Assembly: GCF_025847275.1 (NCBI RefSeq)
Contig: NZ_JAOZEV010000006.1
Coordinates: 62,001 to 126,000 of the forward strand
Source: Flavobacterium frigoritolerans
Lineage (GTDB): Bacteria > Bacteroidota > Bacteroidia > Flavobacteriales > Flavobacteriaceae
Direction of reading: 5' to 3'
Length of the DNA stretch: 64,000 bases
Below, in pieces: positions 26,765-35,992 of this stretch (positions are counted from its first letter, which is position 1; each line of letters begins with the position of its first letter). The position numbers and the translations under genes are program-made. The notes under the pieces are model-generated. The model had not been told where the DNA came from. It saw only the letters and a program-made list of their open reading frames with translations, and did not search any database.

Positions 26765-28498
26765 ATGAAAAAATCAATTATAAAATCTAAATTACTACTG
26801 ATGTTTGCTACTGCCTTTGTAGCAACTGCCTCAGTTAGTTGTGACGACTATCTATCAGACGACCCTGCAGATAAATTTACAAATGAGAACTTTTGGCAAT
26901 CAGAAGACAATGTGAAGACATTTTCATGGATTAATTATGATACTTTTTATGGTTACGGAAATGGTGTAACAATCGGACTATCCTCTTTTTACTATCACGG
27001 AAGTGATTCTAAAATAGATGATAACCTATCCGCTTTTACTTTTCAGCAAATGCCAATTACAGCATCGCCTACCAATATTTATTCCTGGAATGATTATTAC
27101 ATACTTATTCGTCGTTGCAACTTAATGCTGGAAAAAATACCCACTGTTCCTATGCCTGAGGCAAAAAAGAATCATTATATAGGAGTAGCTAAATTTTTTA
27201 GAGCCTATACCTATTTCCGTTTGGTGCAAAAACTGGGAAATGTACCTTATACTGATAGATATTTATCTCAAAATGATCCTGCAGTTTATGCTCCAGCAAA
27301 ACAAAGAGCAGAGATTATCGATAAAGTTATTGCAGACTTAGAAGAAGCAGCTGACCTGTTGCTTCCTGTAGATGATAAAAATGTTACTGTTAATAAATAT
27401 ACTGCTTATGCAGCTTTAAGCAACGTTTGTATCTATGAAGGAACGTATAGAAAATACCATTTAGGTCAAGACGGAAGTGCTTATCTTAACAAAGCCAAAA
27501 CTGCTTCACTTGCTGTAATTAATAATGGGGGGTATAAATTAAACACTGATTGGAAATCTCTTTACAACTCTGTTGAATTGGCTGGTAATACAGAAGTGAT
27601 ACTTGCAAAACGTTATTTAACAAACGTATTAATGCACTCCCTTCAAAACTATACAAATTCATCAACCATGCAATATGGTTTAACAAAATGGGCTGCTGAT
27701 AGTTATGTAACAACAAATGGATTACCGATACAACAAGCAGGAAACACTCAATATACAGGTGATGACAACGTTACAAAAACTTTTGCCAATAGAGATCCTC
27801 GTTTTGGTAAAACTGTAAATCCTGCCAATTATGGATATAAAGGAAAACCTTTTAGTGCTGCTGCATTGACTTCTATGTCAGGATATGTGCTTGAATTATA
27901 CAACAACCCTGCAACAACAGGACCTGATGTTACAACTGGCGGACGTAATTATACTGATGCTCCAATATTTACATTAAGCGAAGTATATTTAAATTATGCT
28001 GAGGCTTGTGCTGAACTTGGTACTGCTACAAATACCGATCTTGATATGTCTATCAATAAAGTACGTGCTCGTGCTGGTATAGCTGCTTTAACTACAGATG
28101 GAACTAATGCATCTGCAGGAGGAATACAAATTAATGACCCAAGAAGAACTTCAACTTTAGAGCAAATCTCTGGCTCTGTAAGTCCTCTAATCTGGGAAGT
28201 ACGCCGTGAGCGCCAAATTGAATTTATGAGTTGGACAACAATTAGACAAATGGATATTTACCGTTGGAAAAAAGGAGATTACCTTGATACTTCAAAAAAT
28301 CCAGATGTAAATCTTGGAGCAAGAATAGGTACTCCAGTTGGATCACAAACTATCGTAGATGCTAACGGATATATAAAAATATACCCAACAAGTACAAGAA
28401 GCTTTGAAGCAAAACATTACTTAATGAATATCCCTACTAATGATATTGATTTATATAAAGCTCAAGGTGTTGAATTAAAACAAAACCCAGGTTGGTAA
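26765..28498 (+). CDS. SusD/RagB-type outer-membrane lipoprotein
   Basis: This 577-residue surface lipoprotein has a lipobox ending in SVSC (Cys at about residue 26) followed by an N-terminal SusD-like region with TPR-type helices and a C-terminal RagB/SusD domain. Typical segments include KFFRAYTYFRLVQKLGNVPY, YLNYAEACAELG and the C-terminal IWEVRRERQIEFMSW. It caps the SusC barrel and captures ligand. The 23-base gap to susC shows co-transcription. The inferred ligand is a peptidoglycan glycan fragment. A hairpin follows the gene. Confidence 0.95.
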   Translation: MKKSIIKSKLLLMFATAFVATASVSCDDYLSDDPADKFTNENFWQSEDNVKTFSWINYDTFYGYGNGVTIGLSSFYYHGSDSKIDDNLSAFTFQQMPITASPTNIYSWNDYYILIRRCNLMLEKIPTVPMPEAKKNHYIGVAKFFRAYTYFRLVQKLGNVPYTDRYLSQNDPAVYAPAKQRAEIIDKVIADLEEAADLLLPVDDKNVTVNKYTAYAALSNVCIYEGTYRKYHLGQDGSAYLNKAKTASLAVINNGGYKLNTDWKSLYNSVELAGNTEVILAKRYLTNVLMHSLQNYTNSSTMQYGLTKWAADSYVTTNGLPIQQAGNTQYTGDDNVTKTFANRDPRFGKTVNPANYGYKGKPFSAAALTSMSGYVLELYNNPATTGPDVTTGGRNYTDAPIFTLSEVYLNYAEACAELGTATNTDLDMSINKVRARAGIAALTTDGTNASAGGIQINDPRRTSTLEQISGSVSPLIWEVRRERQIEFMSWTTIRQMDIYRWKKGDYLDTSKNPDVNLGARIGTPVGSQTIVDANGYIKIYPTSTRSFEAKHYLMNIPTNDIDLYKAQGVELKQNPGW

Positions 28499-28530
28499 TT
28501 CGTAATTACTAAATCTGATAAAATAACAAA

Positions 28531-28568
28531 CTACCTCTGGACTTAGATATCCCAGAGGTAGTATTTTA
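28531..28568 (+). terminator. hairpin after susD, partial terminator
   Basis: CTACCTCTGG at 28531-28540 pairs with CCAGAGGTAG at 28552-28561. It is followed by only a short TATTTT tract, so it probably stabilises the susCD message or terminates part of the transcripts before the second namZ gene. Confidence 0.65.
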
Positions 28569-28772
28569 AAAATTATATATTCGTACCTCGGAAATATAAA
28601 TGAAATGATCTGACGAGAATAAAATTCCTAGTCTGAAATCTCAGATAAACATTACCTTTAATTAACTACAACCAACAACATCAATCAAGAAATACAGAAT
28701 ACCAATCAAACAATAATAAAAAAACTTTATTTAGTTAATTTCGGCCTTCTAACTTTTAAAAAGCAAAATAAA

Positions 28773-29972
28773 ATGATAAAATTCATAGCAAAAAGTGCTC
28801 TTTTTATAGCAACTGTATTTTATATTCCATCCTATTCAAATACATTTCAGCCAGTTGCAAAAAACAACACTATAGAAATCAATAACCCGATTATTAAAAC
28901 CGGAGCTGATAATTATGAAAAATACCTGCCTTTATTAAAAGATAAAAAAATAGGAATCGTTACGAATCAAACAGGAATTTTATCTAACAAAATGCACTTG
29001 GTAGATTTCTTATTAGAGAAAAAAATTGCTGTTCAAACTATTTTTGCTCCTGAGCACGGTTTTAGAGGAACGGCTGATGCTGGCGAACATGTAGTAGATG
29101 CAAAAGATTCTAAAACAGGGTTATCTATTATCTCTCTTTATGGAGACAATAAAAAGCCAAAAGCAGCACAATTAGCAGGAATCGATCTTATGATATTTGA
29201 TTTGCAAGATGTTGGAGCACGTTTTTACACTTACATCTCTTCTTTACATTATGTTATGGAGGCTTGCGCAGAAAATGGAATTCCACTTATGATACTTGAC
29301 AGACCCAATCCTAATGGCGCTATTGTAGATGGACCGCTTTTAGAAAAAGAATTCACAAGTTTTGTAGGCATGCACCCTATTCCGTTACTTCACGGAATGA
29401 CTATTGGAGAATATGCTCAAATGATAAATGGAGAAAAATGGCTTAAAAATGGAATTCAATGCAAATTAACCGTTATTCCTTGTGTAGATTATAACCGAAA
29501 TATGGAATATAGCTTACTTGCTAAACCATCTCCAAATTTACCAAATGACCAATCCATAAACCTATATGCAAGCTTGTGTCTTTTTGAAGGAACAAATGTG
29601 AGTATGGGACGTGGAACCGAAAAACAATTCCAAATTTATGGTTCTCCTTTTTTAACAAAAACAAATTTTAGCTTTACACCTAAACCAAATTTCGGAGCTA
29701 AAGATCCACTATATAATGGAAAAGAATGTTTTGGAGAAGATTTAACAACTTACCCTAAACTAACTCAATTAGAACTAAAATGGTTAATTAAAGCCTATCA
29801 AAATACCAGTGATAAAACGAAATTCTTCAATCCTTTTTTCACAAAACTAGCTGGAACAAAAAAATTACAACAACAAATTGAAAGCGGAATTTCTGAAAAT
29901 AAAATTAGAAAGACTTGGCAAAAAGATTTAGAAGCATTTAAAAAAATGCGCATGAAATACCTAGTTTATTAA
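28773..29972 (+). CDS. namZ: second NamZ-like exo-beta-N-acetylmuramidase (DUF1343, GH171)
   Basis: This 399-residue protein is a clear paralogue of the gene at 7354-8496. Shared blocks include GIVTNQTGI, FAPEHGFRGTADAGEHV (likely catalytic Glu94), LLHGMT, KPSPNLPNDQSINLY and MGRGTEKQFQIYGSPF. An N-terminal hydrophobic segment (about 6-22) looks like a signal peptide. Expected activity is release of MurNAc from non-reducing ends. It differs from the first copy mainly in the N terminus and the C-terminal 60 residues. It lies between susD and murQ, next to the enzymes that would process MurNAc. A gap of 274 bases upstream suggests its own or a read-through promoter. Confidence 0.9.
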   Translation: MIKFIAKSALFIATVFYIPSYSNTFQPVAKNNTIEINNPIIKTGADNYEKYLPLLKDKKIGIVTNQTGILSNKMHLVDFLLEKKIAVQTIFAPEHGFRGTADAGEHVVDAKDSKTGLSIISLYGDNKKPKAAQLAGIDLMIFDLQDVGARFYTYISSLHYVMEACAENGIPLMILDRPNPNGAIVDGPLLEKEFTSFVGMHPIPLLHGMTIGEYAQMINGEKWLKNGIQCKLTVIPCVDYNRNMEYSLLAKPSPNLPNDQSINLYASLCLFEGTNVSMGRGTEKQFQIYGSPFLTKTNFSFTPKPNFGAKDPLYNGKECFGEDLTTYPKLTQLELKWLIKAYQNTSDKTKFFNPFFTKLAGTKKLQQQIESGISENKIRKTWQKDLEAFKKMRMKYLVY

Positions 29973-30089
29973 ATCAATCAATGCCCTTATTTATTCCCGA
30001 AAAATCAGACTGGAATTCAATGAAATAAAGACATTGAAGGCGTCTTCAAAAAATAAAAATTAAAAAAAAATCAGTTAAAAAAATAAAAA

Positions 30090-30917
30090 ATGGCAAAAAT
30101 AAATCCAGATACAGAAAGAGAATCTCTTTATTCGAACTTAGATAAAATGAGTACTAATGAATTACTCTCAAGTATAAATAATGAAGATAAAAAAGTAGCC
30201 GATATAATTGAAAAACAAATTCCTAATATTGAAAAATTAGTAGATACTATTGTTTCTAAAATGAAACTTGGAGGAAGACTATTTTATATCGGAGCTGGAA
30301 CATCTGGAAGAATTGGTATTCTTGATGCTTCTGAATGCCCTCCTACCTTTGGAGTACCAGACAATTGGATTATTGGTATCATAGCAGGTGGTGACTCAGC
30401 TATCAGAAAAGCAGTAGAAAATGCTGAAGACGATATTAATCAGGCTTGGAGAGATTTATCTGCTTACGACATTTCGAGTCTGGACGTAGTGCTAGGAATT
30501 GCAGCTTCTGGGAACACTCCTTATGTTATTGGTGGATTAAAAAAAGCAAGAGAAAACAATATCATTACAGCTAGCATTTCGTGCAATAGTGCCAGTCTGA
30601 TATCAAAACAAGCAGATCATCCTATTGAGTTGATTGTAGGTCCAGAATTCCTTACCGGAAGTACAAGAATGAAAGCTGGAACATCTCAAAAATTAGTCTT
30701 AAACATGATTTCAACATCAGTTATGATTAAACTAGGAAGAATTTACGGCAACAAAATGATTGACATGCAATTGTCTAACAAAAAACTAGTACAAAGAGGT
30801 GTTGAAATGATTGTAGAAGAACTTCAGATTGATGAAAAACTAGCCTCTGAATTATTAAAAAAACACAAAAGTGTTAGAGCAGTTTTATTAGCTGAGAATA
30901 AAAATCTAGAAATTTAA
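30090..30917 (+). CDS. murQ: N-acetylmuramic acid 6-phosphate etherase
   Basis: MurQ cleaves the D-lactyl ether of MurNAc-6-phosphate to give GlcNAc-6-phosphate and D-lactate in the cytoplasm. This 275-residue protein has the SIS-fold family signatures GAGTSGRIGILDASECPPTF, the GIAASGNTPYV loop and the closing TGSTRMKAGTSQKL motif. It is slightly shorter than the E. coli enzyme, mostly at the C terminus. No signal peptide is present. It is embedded between namZ and a symporter gene. Its substrate could be made by AnmK, encoded 5 kb downstream. The D-lactate product has a candidate consumer at 17311-20226. Confidence 0.95.
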   Translation: MAKINPDTERESLYSNLDKMSTNELLSSINNEDKKVADIIEKQIPNIEKLVDTIVSKMKLGGRLFYIGAGTSGRIGILDASECPPTFGVPDNWIIGIIAGGDSAIRKAVENAEDDINQAWRDLSAYDISSLDVVLGIAASGNTPYVIGGLKKARENNIITASISCNSASLISKQADHPIELIVGPEFLTGSTRMKAGTSQKLVLNMISTSVMIKLGRIYGNKMIDMQLSNKKLVQRGVEMIVEELQIDEKLASELLKKHKSVRAVLLAENKNLEI

Positions 30918-30981
30918 AAAGCAAACTAATCAAAATCTTTTATAAATTTATGCACGTTGGATATAACTCATGAAAATTTCA

Positions 30982-31121
30982 TTTAACACATAGAAACATA
31001 GGTTTTATATGTGAAAAAACACAAAGAGAAATAAACTTCTCTCACATAGTAAACTCTGTGTATTTTAAACAAGTGAAACGCCTTTTTTAAGATTAAAAAA
31101 TCTATGTTTCTATGTGTTAAA
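30982..31121. repeat. intergenic inverted-repeat element, copy B
   Basis: This is the best copy of the family. Its arms TTTAACACATAGAAACATAG (30982-31001) and their exact reverse complement (31102-31121) form a perfect 20-bp inverted repeat, with AAGTGAAACGCCTTTTTTAA inside. It lies between murQ and the symporter gene. Confidence 0.9.
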
Positions 31122-31176
31122 ATTAATTACGCCCAACAAGTAAATTTATAAAATACCAAACCTCTAAAGATATAAA

Positions 31177-32685
31177 ATGACACCAAGCACAATCCTCATC
31201 CTAATCATCATTTACTTCGGAACACTATTCTATATCTCACATAGAGTCAGCAGAAAAGACGATGGAAATGAAGCTTTTTTTACAGCTAATAAAAACTCAA
31301 AATGGTATTTAGTAGCCTTTGGGATGATCGGAACTGCTCTCTCTGGAGTAACTTTTATATCTGTTCCGGGAGAAGTTGGCGCAGCAAGTGGAGAACAATT
31401 CAAATACTTTCAGTTTGTATTAGGTAACGCTATCGGATTTATAATAATTACAAAGTTATTATTACCCTTGTATTACCGAATGAATTTGACCTCTATTTAT
31501 GGATACATAGAACAACGAATGGGGTTTTACAGCTACAAAACTGCAGCCTCTATTTTCTTAATTAGCCGAACTGTAAGTTCTGCATTCCGACTATACTTAG
31601 TAGTAATAGTATTGCAGCGTTTTGTATTTGATTTTTATGGTATTCCTTTTGCATTTACAGTATTGATGTCTTTAGTTCTAATCTTTTCTTACACGTATAG
31701 AGGCGGACTAAAAACTATTATTATTACAGATACTTTGCAAACATTTTTCTTAGTTACTTCAGTTTTCCTTACCATTTATTTTATTTGTGACCGTATGGAT
31801 TTAAGTGCTATTGGCGCTTTCGAAGAAGTAAAAAACAGTAATTATTCAAAAATATTTTTCTTTGATGATTTTCTAGGAAGCAAATTCCATTTTATAAAGC
31901 AAATATTAGGAGGAATGTTTGTAACTATAGCAATGACAGGGCTAGATCAGGATTTAATGCAAAAAAACCTAAGTTGCAAAAACATTGGAGAGGCACAAAA
32001 AAACATGTTTACCTTTACAGGAATCTTCGTTGTTATAAATATCTTCTTTTTAAGTGTTGGAGCTTTACTATATATTTATGCAAACAAAAACGGAATTGCA
32101 ATTCCTACTGACTTAATTACAGGTAAACCAAGAACTGATTTACTTTTCCCTGAAATCGCATTAAATCATTTAGCTACAATTCCTGCAATCGTATTCTTAT
32201 TAGGAATTATTGCAGCAACTTTTGCCACGACAGATTCAGCATTAACCGCATTAACAACATCGTTTTGTGTTGATTTCCTAGGCATGGATAAAGCCGAAAA
32301 TAGTAAAAAGAAAAATACTGTACGCATAAGACATTTAGTTCATATCAGTTTTTCAGCATTAATTTTCTTTGTGATACTCATCTTTAATTCCATCAATGAT
32401 AGTTCTGTTGTTGGAATGATATTCAAGGTGGCATCCTATACTTATGGTCCATTGTTAGGATTATATGCTTTTGGGCTGTTCCAAAAAACAAGAAATGTAA
32501 ATGATAAACTAGTTCCATTAATCTGTTTATTATCTCCTTTCTTTACCTATTTAATAAATGAAAATTCAAAAGTATTGTTTTCAGGATATGTATTTGATAA
32601 TGAATTAATAGTGCTAAACGGACTAATAACCTATTTAGGATTGTTCCTGACAAGTTCACGCAGTAGCGAAAAAATAAGTTTTTAA
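31177..32685 (+). CDS. sodium:solute symporter (SSS family)
   Basis: This 502-residue integral inner-membrane protein has about 13 hydrophobic helices and the SSS-family pattern near the N terminus (GMIGTALSGVTFISVPGEVG, the first Na+ site region). Other family segments are GLDQDLMQKNLSCKN and LLGIIAATFATTDSALTALTT. It would import a small sugar or sugar acid with sodium. Its position between murQ and the NagZ-AmiE gene suggests MurNAc, anhydro-MurNAc or GlcNAc as substrate. In other bacteria related symporters carry sialic acid, glucose or proline, so the cargo is inferred only from context. Confidence 0.9.
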   Translation: MTPSTILILIIIYFGTLFYISHRVSRKDDGNEAFFTANKNSKWYLVAFGMIGTALSGVTFISVPGEVGAASGEQFKYFQFVLGNAIGFIIITKLLLPLYYRMNLTSIYGYIEQRMGFYSYKTAASIFLISRTVSSAFRLYLVVIVLQRFVFDFYGIPFAFTVLMSLVLIFSYTYRGGLKTIIITDTLQTFFLVTSVFLTIYFICDRMDLSAIGAFEEVKNSNYSKIFFFDDFLGSKFHFIKQILGGMFVTIAMTGLDQDLMQKNLSCKNIGEAQKNMFTFTGIFVVINIFFLSVGALLYIYANKNGIAIPTDLITGKPRTDLLFPEIALNHLATIPAIVFLLGIIAATFATTDSALTALTTSFCVDFLGMDKAENSKKKNTVRIRHLVHISFSALIFFVILIFNSINDSSVVGMIFKVASYTYGPLLGLYAFGLFQKTRNVNDKLVPLICLLSPFFTYLINENSKVLFSGYVFDNELIVLNGLITYLGLFLTSSRSSEKISF

Positions 32686-32768
32686 AACCATGTTAAAAAC
32701 ATAACTAATCGACTAATCAATTAGGATCTATAAACAAGTAGTTTCTAATTGATTCAAAAAATAATTAT

Positions 32769-35765
32769 ATGAAAAATTCCTTCATAAAAATTAGCCTATA
32801 CGCCACATTTTTATTTTTGATTACCAATTGTGCTACCAAAAACAACAATACAATTATAAATTCAGATAAAGACTCCTTTACAAAAGATACAGTCGTTTAT
32901 ATTGCTCCTAATAAATCAGATAAAAAAACTTTCTTCAAAGATTCGGACAAAGAGACTAATTGGGTTGACAGCATTTACAACAAAATGCCGCTTCGTGAAA
33001 AAATAGGTCAGTTGTTTATGATTTCGGCCTACTCTAATAAAGATTCCGTTCATACCAATCAAATCAATGCATTAGTTCAAGACTATAAAGTTGGCGGAGT
33101 AATATTTTTTCAAGGCGGTCCAGTTCGTCAGGCTAAATTAACCAACCTGTACCAATCTAAAGCAAAAGTTCCTTTATTTGTAGGAATTGATGCCGAATGG
33201 GGATTGGGTATGCGATTGGACTCTACATACCGTTATCCTTGGAATATGACTTTGGGTGCAATTAAAGATTTGAGCTTAATTGAGAATGTAGGAAGAAATA
33301 TGGCCAATGAAAACAAGCGAATCGGAATTCATTTTAATTTTGCCCCCGTACTTGATATCAATACCAATCCTAAAAACCCTATTATAGGAAACCGCTCATT
33401 TGGCGAAGACAAAGTCAATGTAAGTGACAAAGCCATTGCCTTAATGAAAGGGGTACAAAGTCAAGGTGTTTTTAGCACTGGAAAACATTTTCCTGGACAT
33501 GGAGACACATCAACCGATTCACACTATGCATTGCCTTTGGTTAATTTTTCAAAAGACAGACTTGAGTTAGTCGAATTATATCCATACAAACGAATATTCA
33601 ATGAAGGCTTAGCATCAGTTATGGTTGCTCATCTTAATATTCCAAGTTTAGAACCAATACCAAATATTCCTTCCTCAGCATCTTATAATGTCGTAACCAA
33701 CCTGCTTCAAAAAGAATTAGGTTTCGAAGGTTTGATATTTACAGATGGTTTAGCAATGAAAGGTGCTAGTAATTTTAAAGGTCCTGGGGATCTGGAAATA
33801 GCTGTACTTCTTGCTGGAAATGACATTTTACTTTGTCCGGAAAATGTACCTGTAGCAGTTCAGAAACTTGAAGTAGCCTATAATGACGGTATTATTACTG
33901 AGGAGCGCTTGGCACATTCGGTAAAAAAAATATTGCATTATAAATTTAAAATTGGGCTAAATAATTACAAACCAATAAATATGGCAAACATTTATGATGA
34001 TCTTAATCCATCACAAAATGATGCTTTGCACTATAAATTATACGAAAACGCTATTACAGTTTTAAAAAATGAAAAGGAAATACTTCCTATCAAAAACTTA
34101 GATCAAAAGATTGCGTATGTAAAATTAGGAGAAGATGTAAACAGTGATTTTGTTACTACATTAAAAAAATACACCGAAGTAACTGAAGTAGCCAATACTA
34201 ATATAGATAGCCTAAACAACGAATTAAATAAATACGACCTTGTTATCATTGGTTTTCACAAAGTAAATAAAACTTGGGAAAAACAGAATTTCACCGATAC
34301 TGAATTGGTAAGGTTACAAGAAATTGCAAAGCACAACAAAGTGATTTTGGATATCTTCACAAAACCATATTCCCTATTGCCAATAACTAACTTTGATGAT
34401 ATCGAAGGATTAGTCGTTTCTTATCAAAACTCAGATATTAGTCAGATTGTTTCGGCAGAATTACTCTTTGGAGCAATCTCAGCCAAAGGAAAACTACCTG
34501 TATCTATTAATACGTCTTTTAATGTAAATGATGGTTTAACGACCGAAAAAATAAATCGTTTAGGTTTTACAAAACCAGAAAATGTAGGTATGAATCCGCT
34601 AATTTTATCTAAGATCGATGCAATAGCACAAAAAGCAATTGATGGCAAAATGACTCCCGGAATGCAAGTTCTTGTAGCACGAAAAGGAAGTGTTATTTTC
34701 CAAAAATCATACGGTAGTCAAACCTATGACAATACTCGAAAAGTTACCAATTCAGATTTATATGATGTAGCATCGATTTCAAAAATGATTTCGACATTGC
34801 CCAACGTGATGCAATTGTATGATAATGAAAAAGTAAATCTCGATACCAAATTAAAAGATATGGTGCCGCTTTTTGCAAAAACAAACAAAGAAAACATCAC
34901 TTTCAAAGATTTACTTACTCATTATGCAGGACTACAAGCTTGGATTCCGTTTTACAAAGCGACATTAGATAGTGAAGGTAAGCCTTCGGCAAAGTATTAT
35001 CGTAGAGTAGCCGAATCTGACTTTTCGACTAAAGTGGCAGATGGTCTTTTTATTAGAAATGACTATCATGACACCATCATGAAAATCATTGCAGATAGTC
35101 CACTATCCTTAAAAAAAGAATACAGATATAGTGATTTTACCTTTATCATCCTGAAAGAATATTTAGAGAGAAAAACGCATAAAAAATTAGAAGAGCTGAG
35201 CCAACAAAATTTTTACAGCACACTCGGAATGAATAATACGCTTTACAATCCTTTAGACAAATTTGACAGAAGTAACATTGCTCCTACCGAAATAGATAAT
35301 TATTTTAGACATCAGGTAATTCAAGGATATGTTCACGACATGGCCGCAGCAATGGAAGGCGGAGTAGCTGGTCATGCAGGAATTTTTTCGAATGCAATGG
35401 ATGTTGCCAAAATGATGCAGCTATTTTTACAAAAAGGAAATTATGGGAATAAGCAATATTTTTCAGAACAAACATTTGACGCTTTTAATACTTGTTATTA
35501 CGCTGACAAAGGAGTTCAAAGAGGTTTAGGTTTTGATAAAAGAATAGCCGAAAAAGGCCCTACGTGTGCTTGTGTATCTCCATCTAGTTTTGGACATACC
35601 GGATTTACAGGAGACATCGCTTGGGTTGATCCGGAAACAGAAATTGTTTATGTATTTTTATCCAATAGAACCTATCCCGAAGTTATTAATGATGAAAATA
35701 AATTAGCAAAAGGAAAAATCCGAGAAGATATTCAGCAAATTATTCAGGATGCAATTATAAAATAA
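32769..35765 (+). CDS. nagZ: NagZ (GH3) fused to AmiE-like serine hydrolase, lipoprotein
   Basis: This 998-residue lipoprotein (lipobox LITNC, Cys21) joins two enzymes. Residues about 65-395 are a GH3 beta-N-acetylglucosaminidase with the NagZ signature KHFPGHG (239-245), the Asp-His acid/base loop GDTSTDSH (245-252) and the nucleophile Asp326 in FTDGLAM. A GH3 C-terminal domain covers about 410-600. Residues about 610-998 form a Beta-lactamase-fold serine hydrolase with SISK at 669-672, a YSDFTF motif and GHTG at 942-945. In B. subtilis the separate proteins NagZ and AmiE act one after the other on muropeptides. Here both activities would sit on one membrane-anchored chain. The C-terminal half closely resembles the protein encoded at 8678-9982. 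Confidence 0.92.
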   Translation: MKNSFIKISLYATFLFLITNCATKNNNTIINSDKDSFTKDTVVYIAPNKSDKKTFFKDSDKETNWVDSIYNKMPLREKIGQLFMISAYSNKDSVHTNQINALVQDYKVGGVIFFQGGPVRQAKLTNLYQSKAKVPLFVGIDAEWGLGMRLDSTYRYPWNMTLGAIKDLSLIENVGRNMANENKRIGIHFNFAPVLDINTNPKNPIIGNRSFGEDKVNVSDKAIALMKGVQSQGVFSTGKHFPGHGDTSTDSHYALPLVNFSKDRLELVELYPYKRIFNEGLASVMVAHLNIPSLEPIPNIPSSASYNVVTNLLQKELGFEGLIFTDGLAMKGASNFKGPGDLEIAVLLAGNDILLCPENVPVAVQKLEVAYNDGIITEERLAHSVKKILHYKFKIGLNNYKPINMANIYDDLNPSQNDALHYKLYENAITVLKNEKEILPIKNLDQKIAYVKLGEDVNSDFVTTLKKYTEVTEVANTNIDSLNNELNKYDLVIIGFHKVNKTWEKQNFTDTELVRLQEIAKHNKVILDIFTKPYSLLPITNFDDIEGLVVSYQNSDISQIVSAELLFGAISAKGKLPVSINTSFNVNDGLTTEKINRLGFTKPENVGMNPLILSKIDAIAQKAIDGKMTPGMQVLVARKGSVIFQKSYGSQTYDNTRKVTNSDLYDVASISKMISTLPNVMQLYDNEKVNLDTKLKDMVPLFAKTNKENITFKDLLTHYAGLQAWIPFYKATLDSEGKPSAKYYRRVAESDFSTKVADGLFIRNDYHDTIMKIIADSPLSLKKEYRYSDFTFIILKEYLERKTHKKLEELSQQNFYSTLGMNNTLYNPLDKFDRSNIAPTEIDNYFRHQVIQGYVHDMAAAMEGGVAGHAGIFSNAMDVAKMMQLFLQKGNYGNKQYFSEQTFDAFNTCYYADKGVQRGLGFDKRIAEKGPTCACVSPSSFGHTGFTGDIAWVDPETEIVYVFLSNRTYPEVINDENKLAKGKIREDIQQIIQDAIIK

Positions 35766-35803
35766 AGAATATATGTTAGTAATACATAATTCGTGATTTT
35801 TTA

Positions 35804-35936
35804 TTTAACACATAGATTTAATTTCTAAGTCTTAGAATACAAATAAGATAATTCATTATCATCACATAGCTATGTGAATCTATGCAAAGTGAAACGCTTT
35901 TTCTGATTTCTAAAAGCTATGTTTCTATGCGTTAAA
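35804..35936. repeat. intergenic inverted-repeat element, copy C
   Basis: The left end TTTAACACATAG (35804-35815) pairs with the right end CTATGTTTCTATGCGTTAAA (35917-35936), and AAGTGAAACGCTTTTTCTG lies inside. It sits between the nagZ fusion and anmK, in the same orientation as copies A and B. Confidence 0.85.
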
Positions 35937-35992
35937 AAGAATTATATCCAACGAATTTAAAAAAAAATACTATTCATAAAAAAACCAAAACC

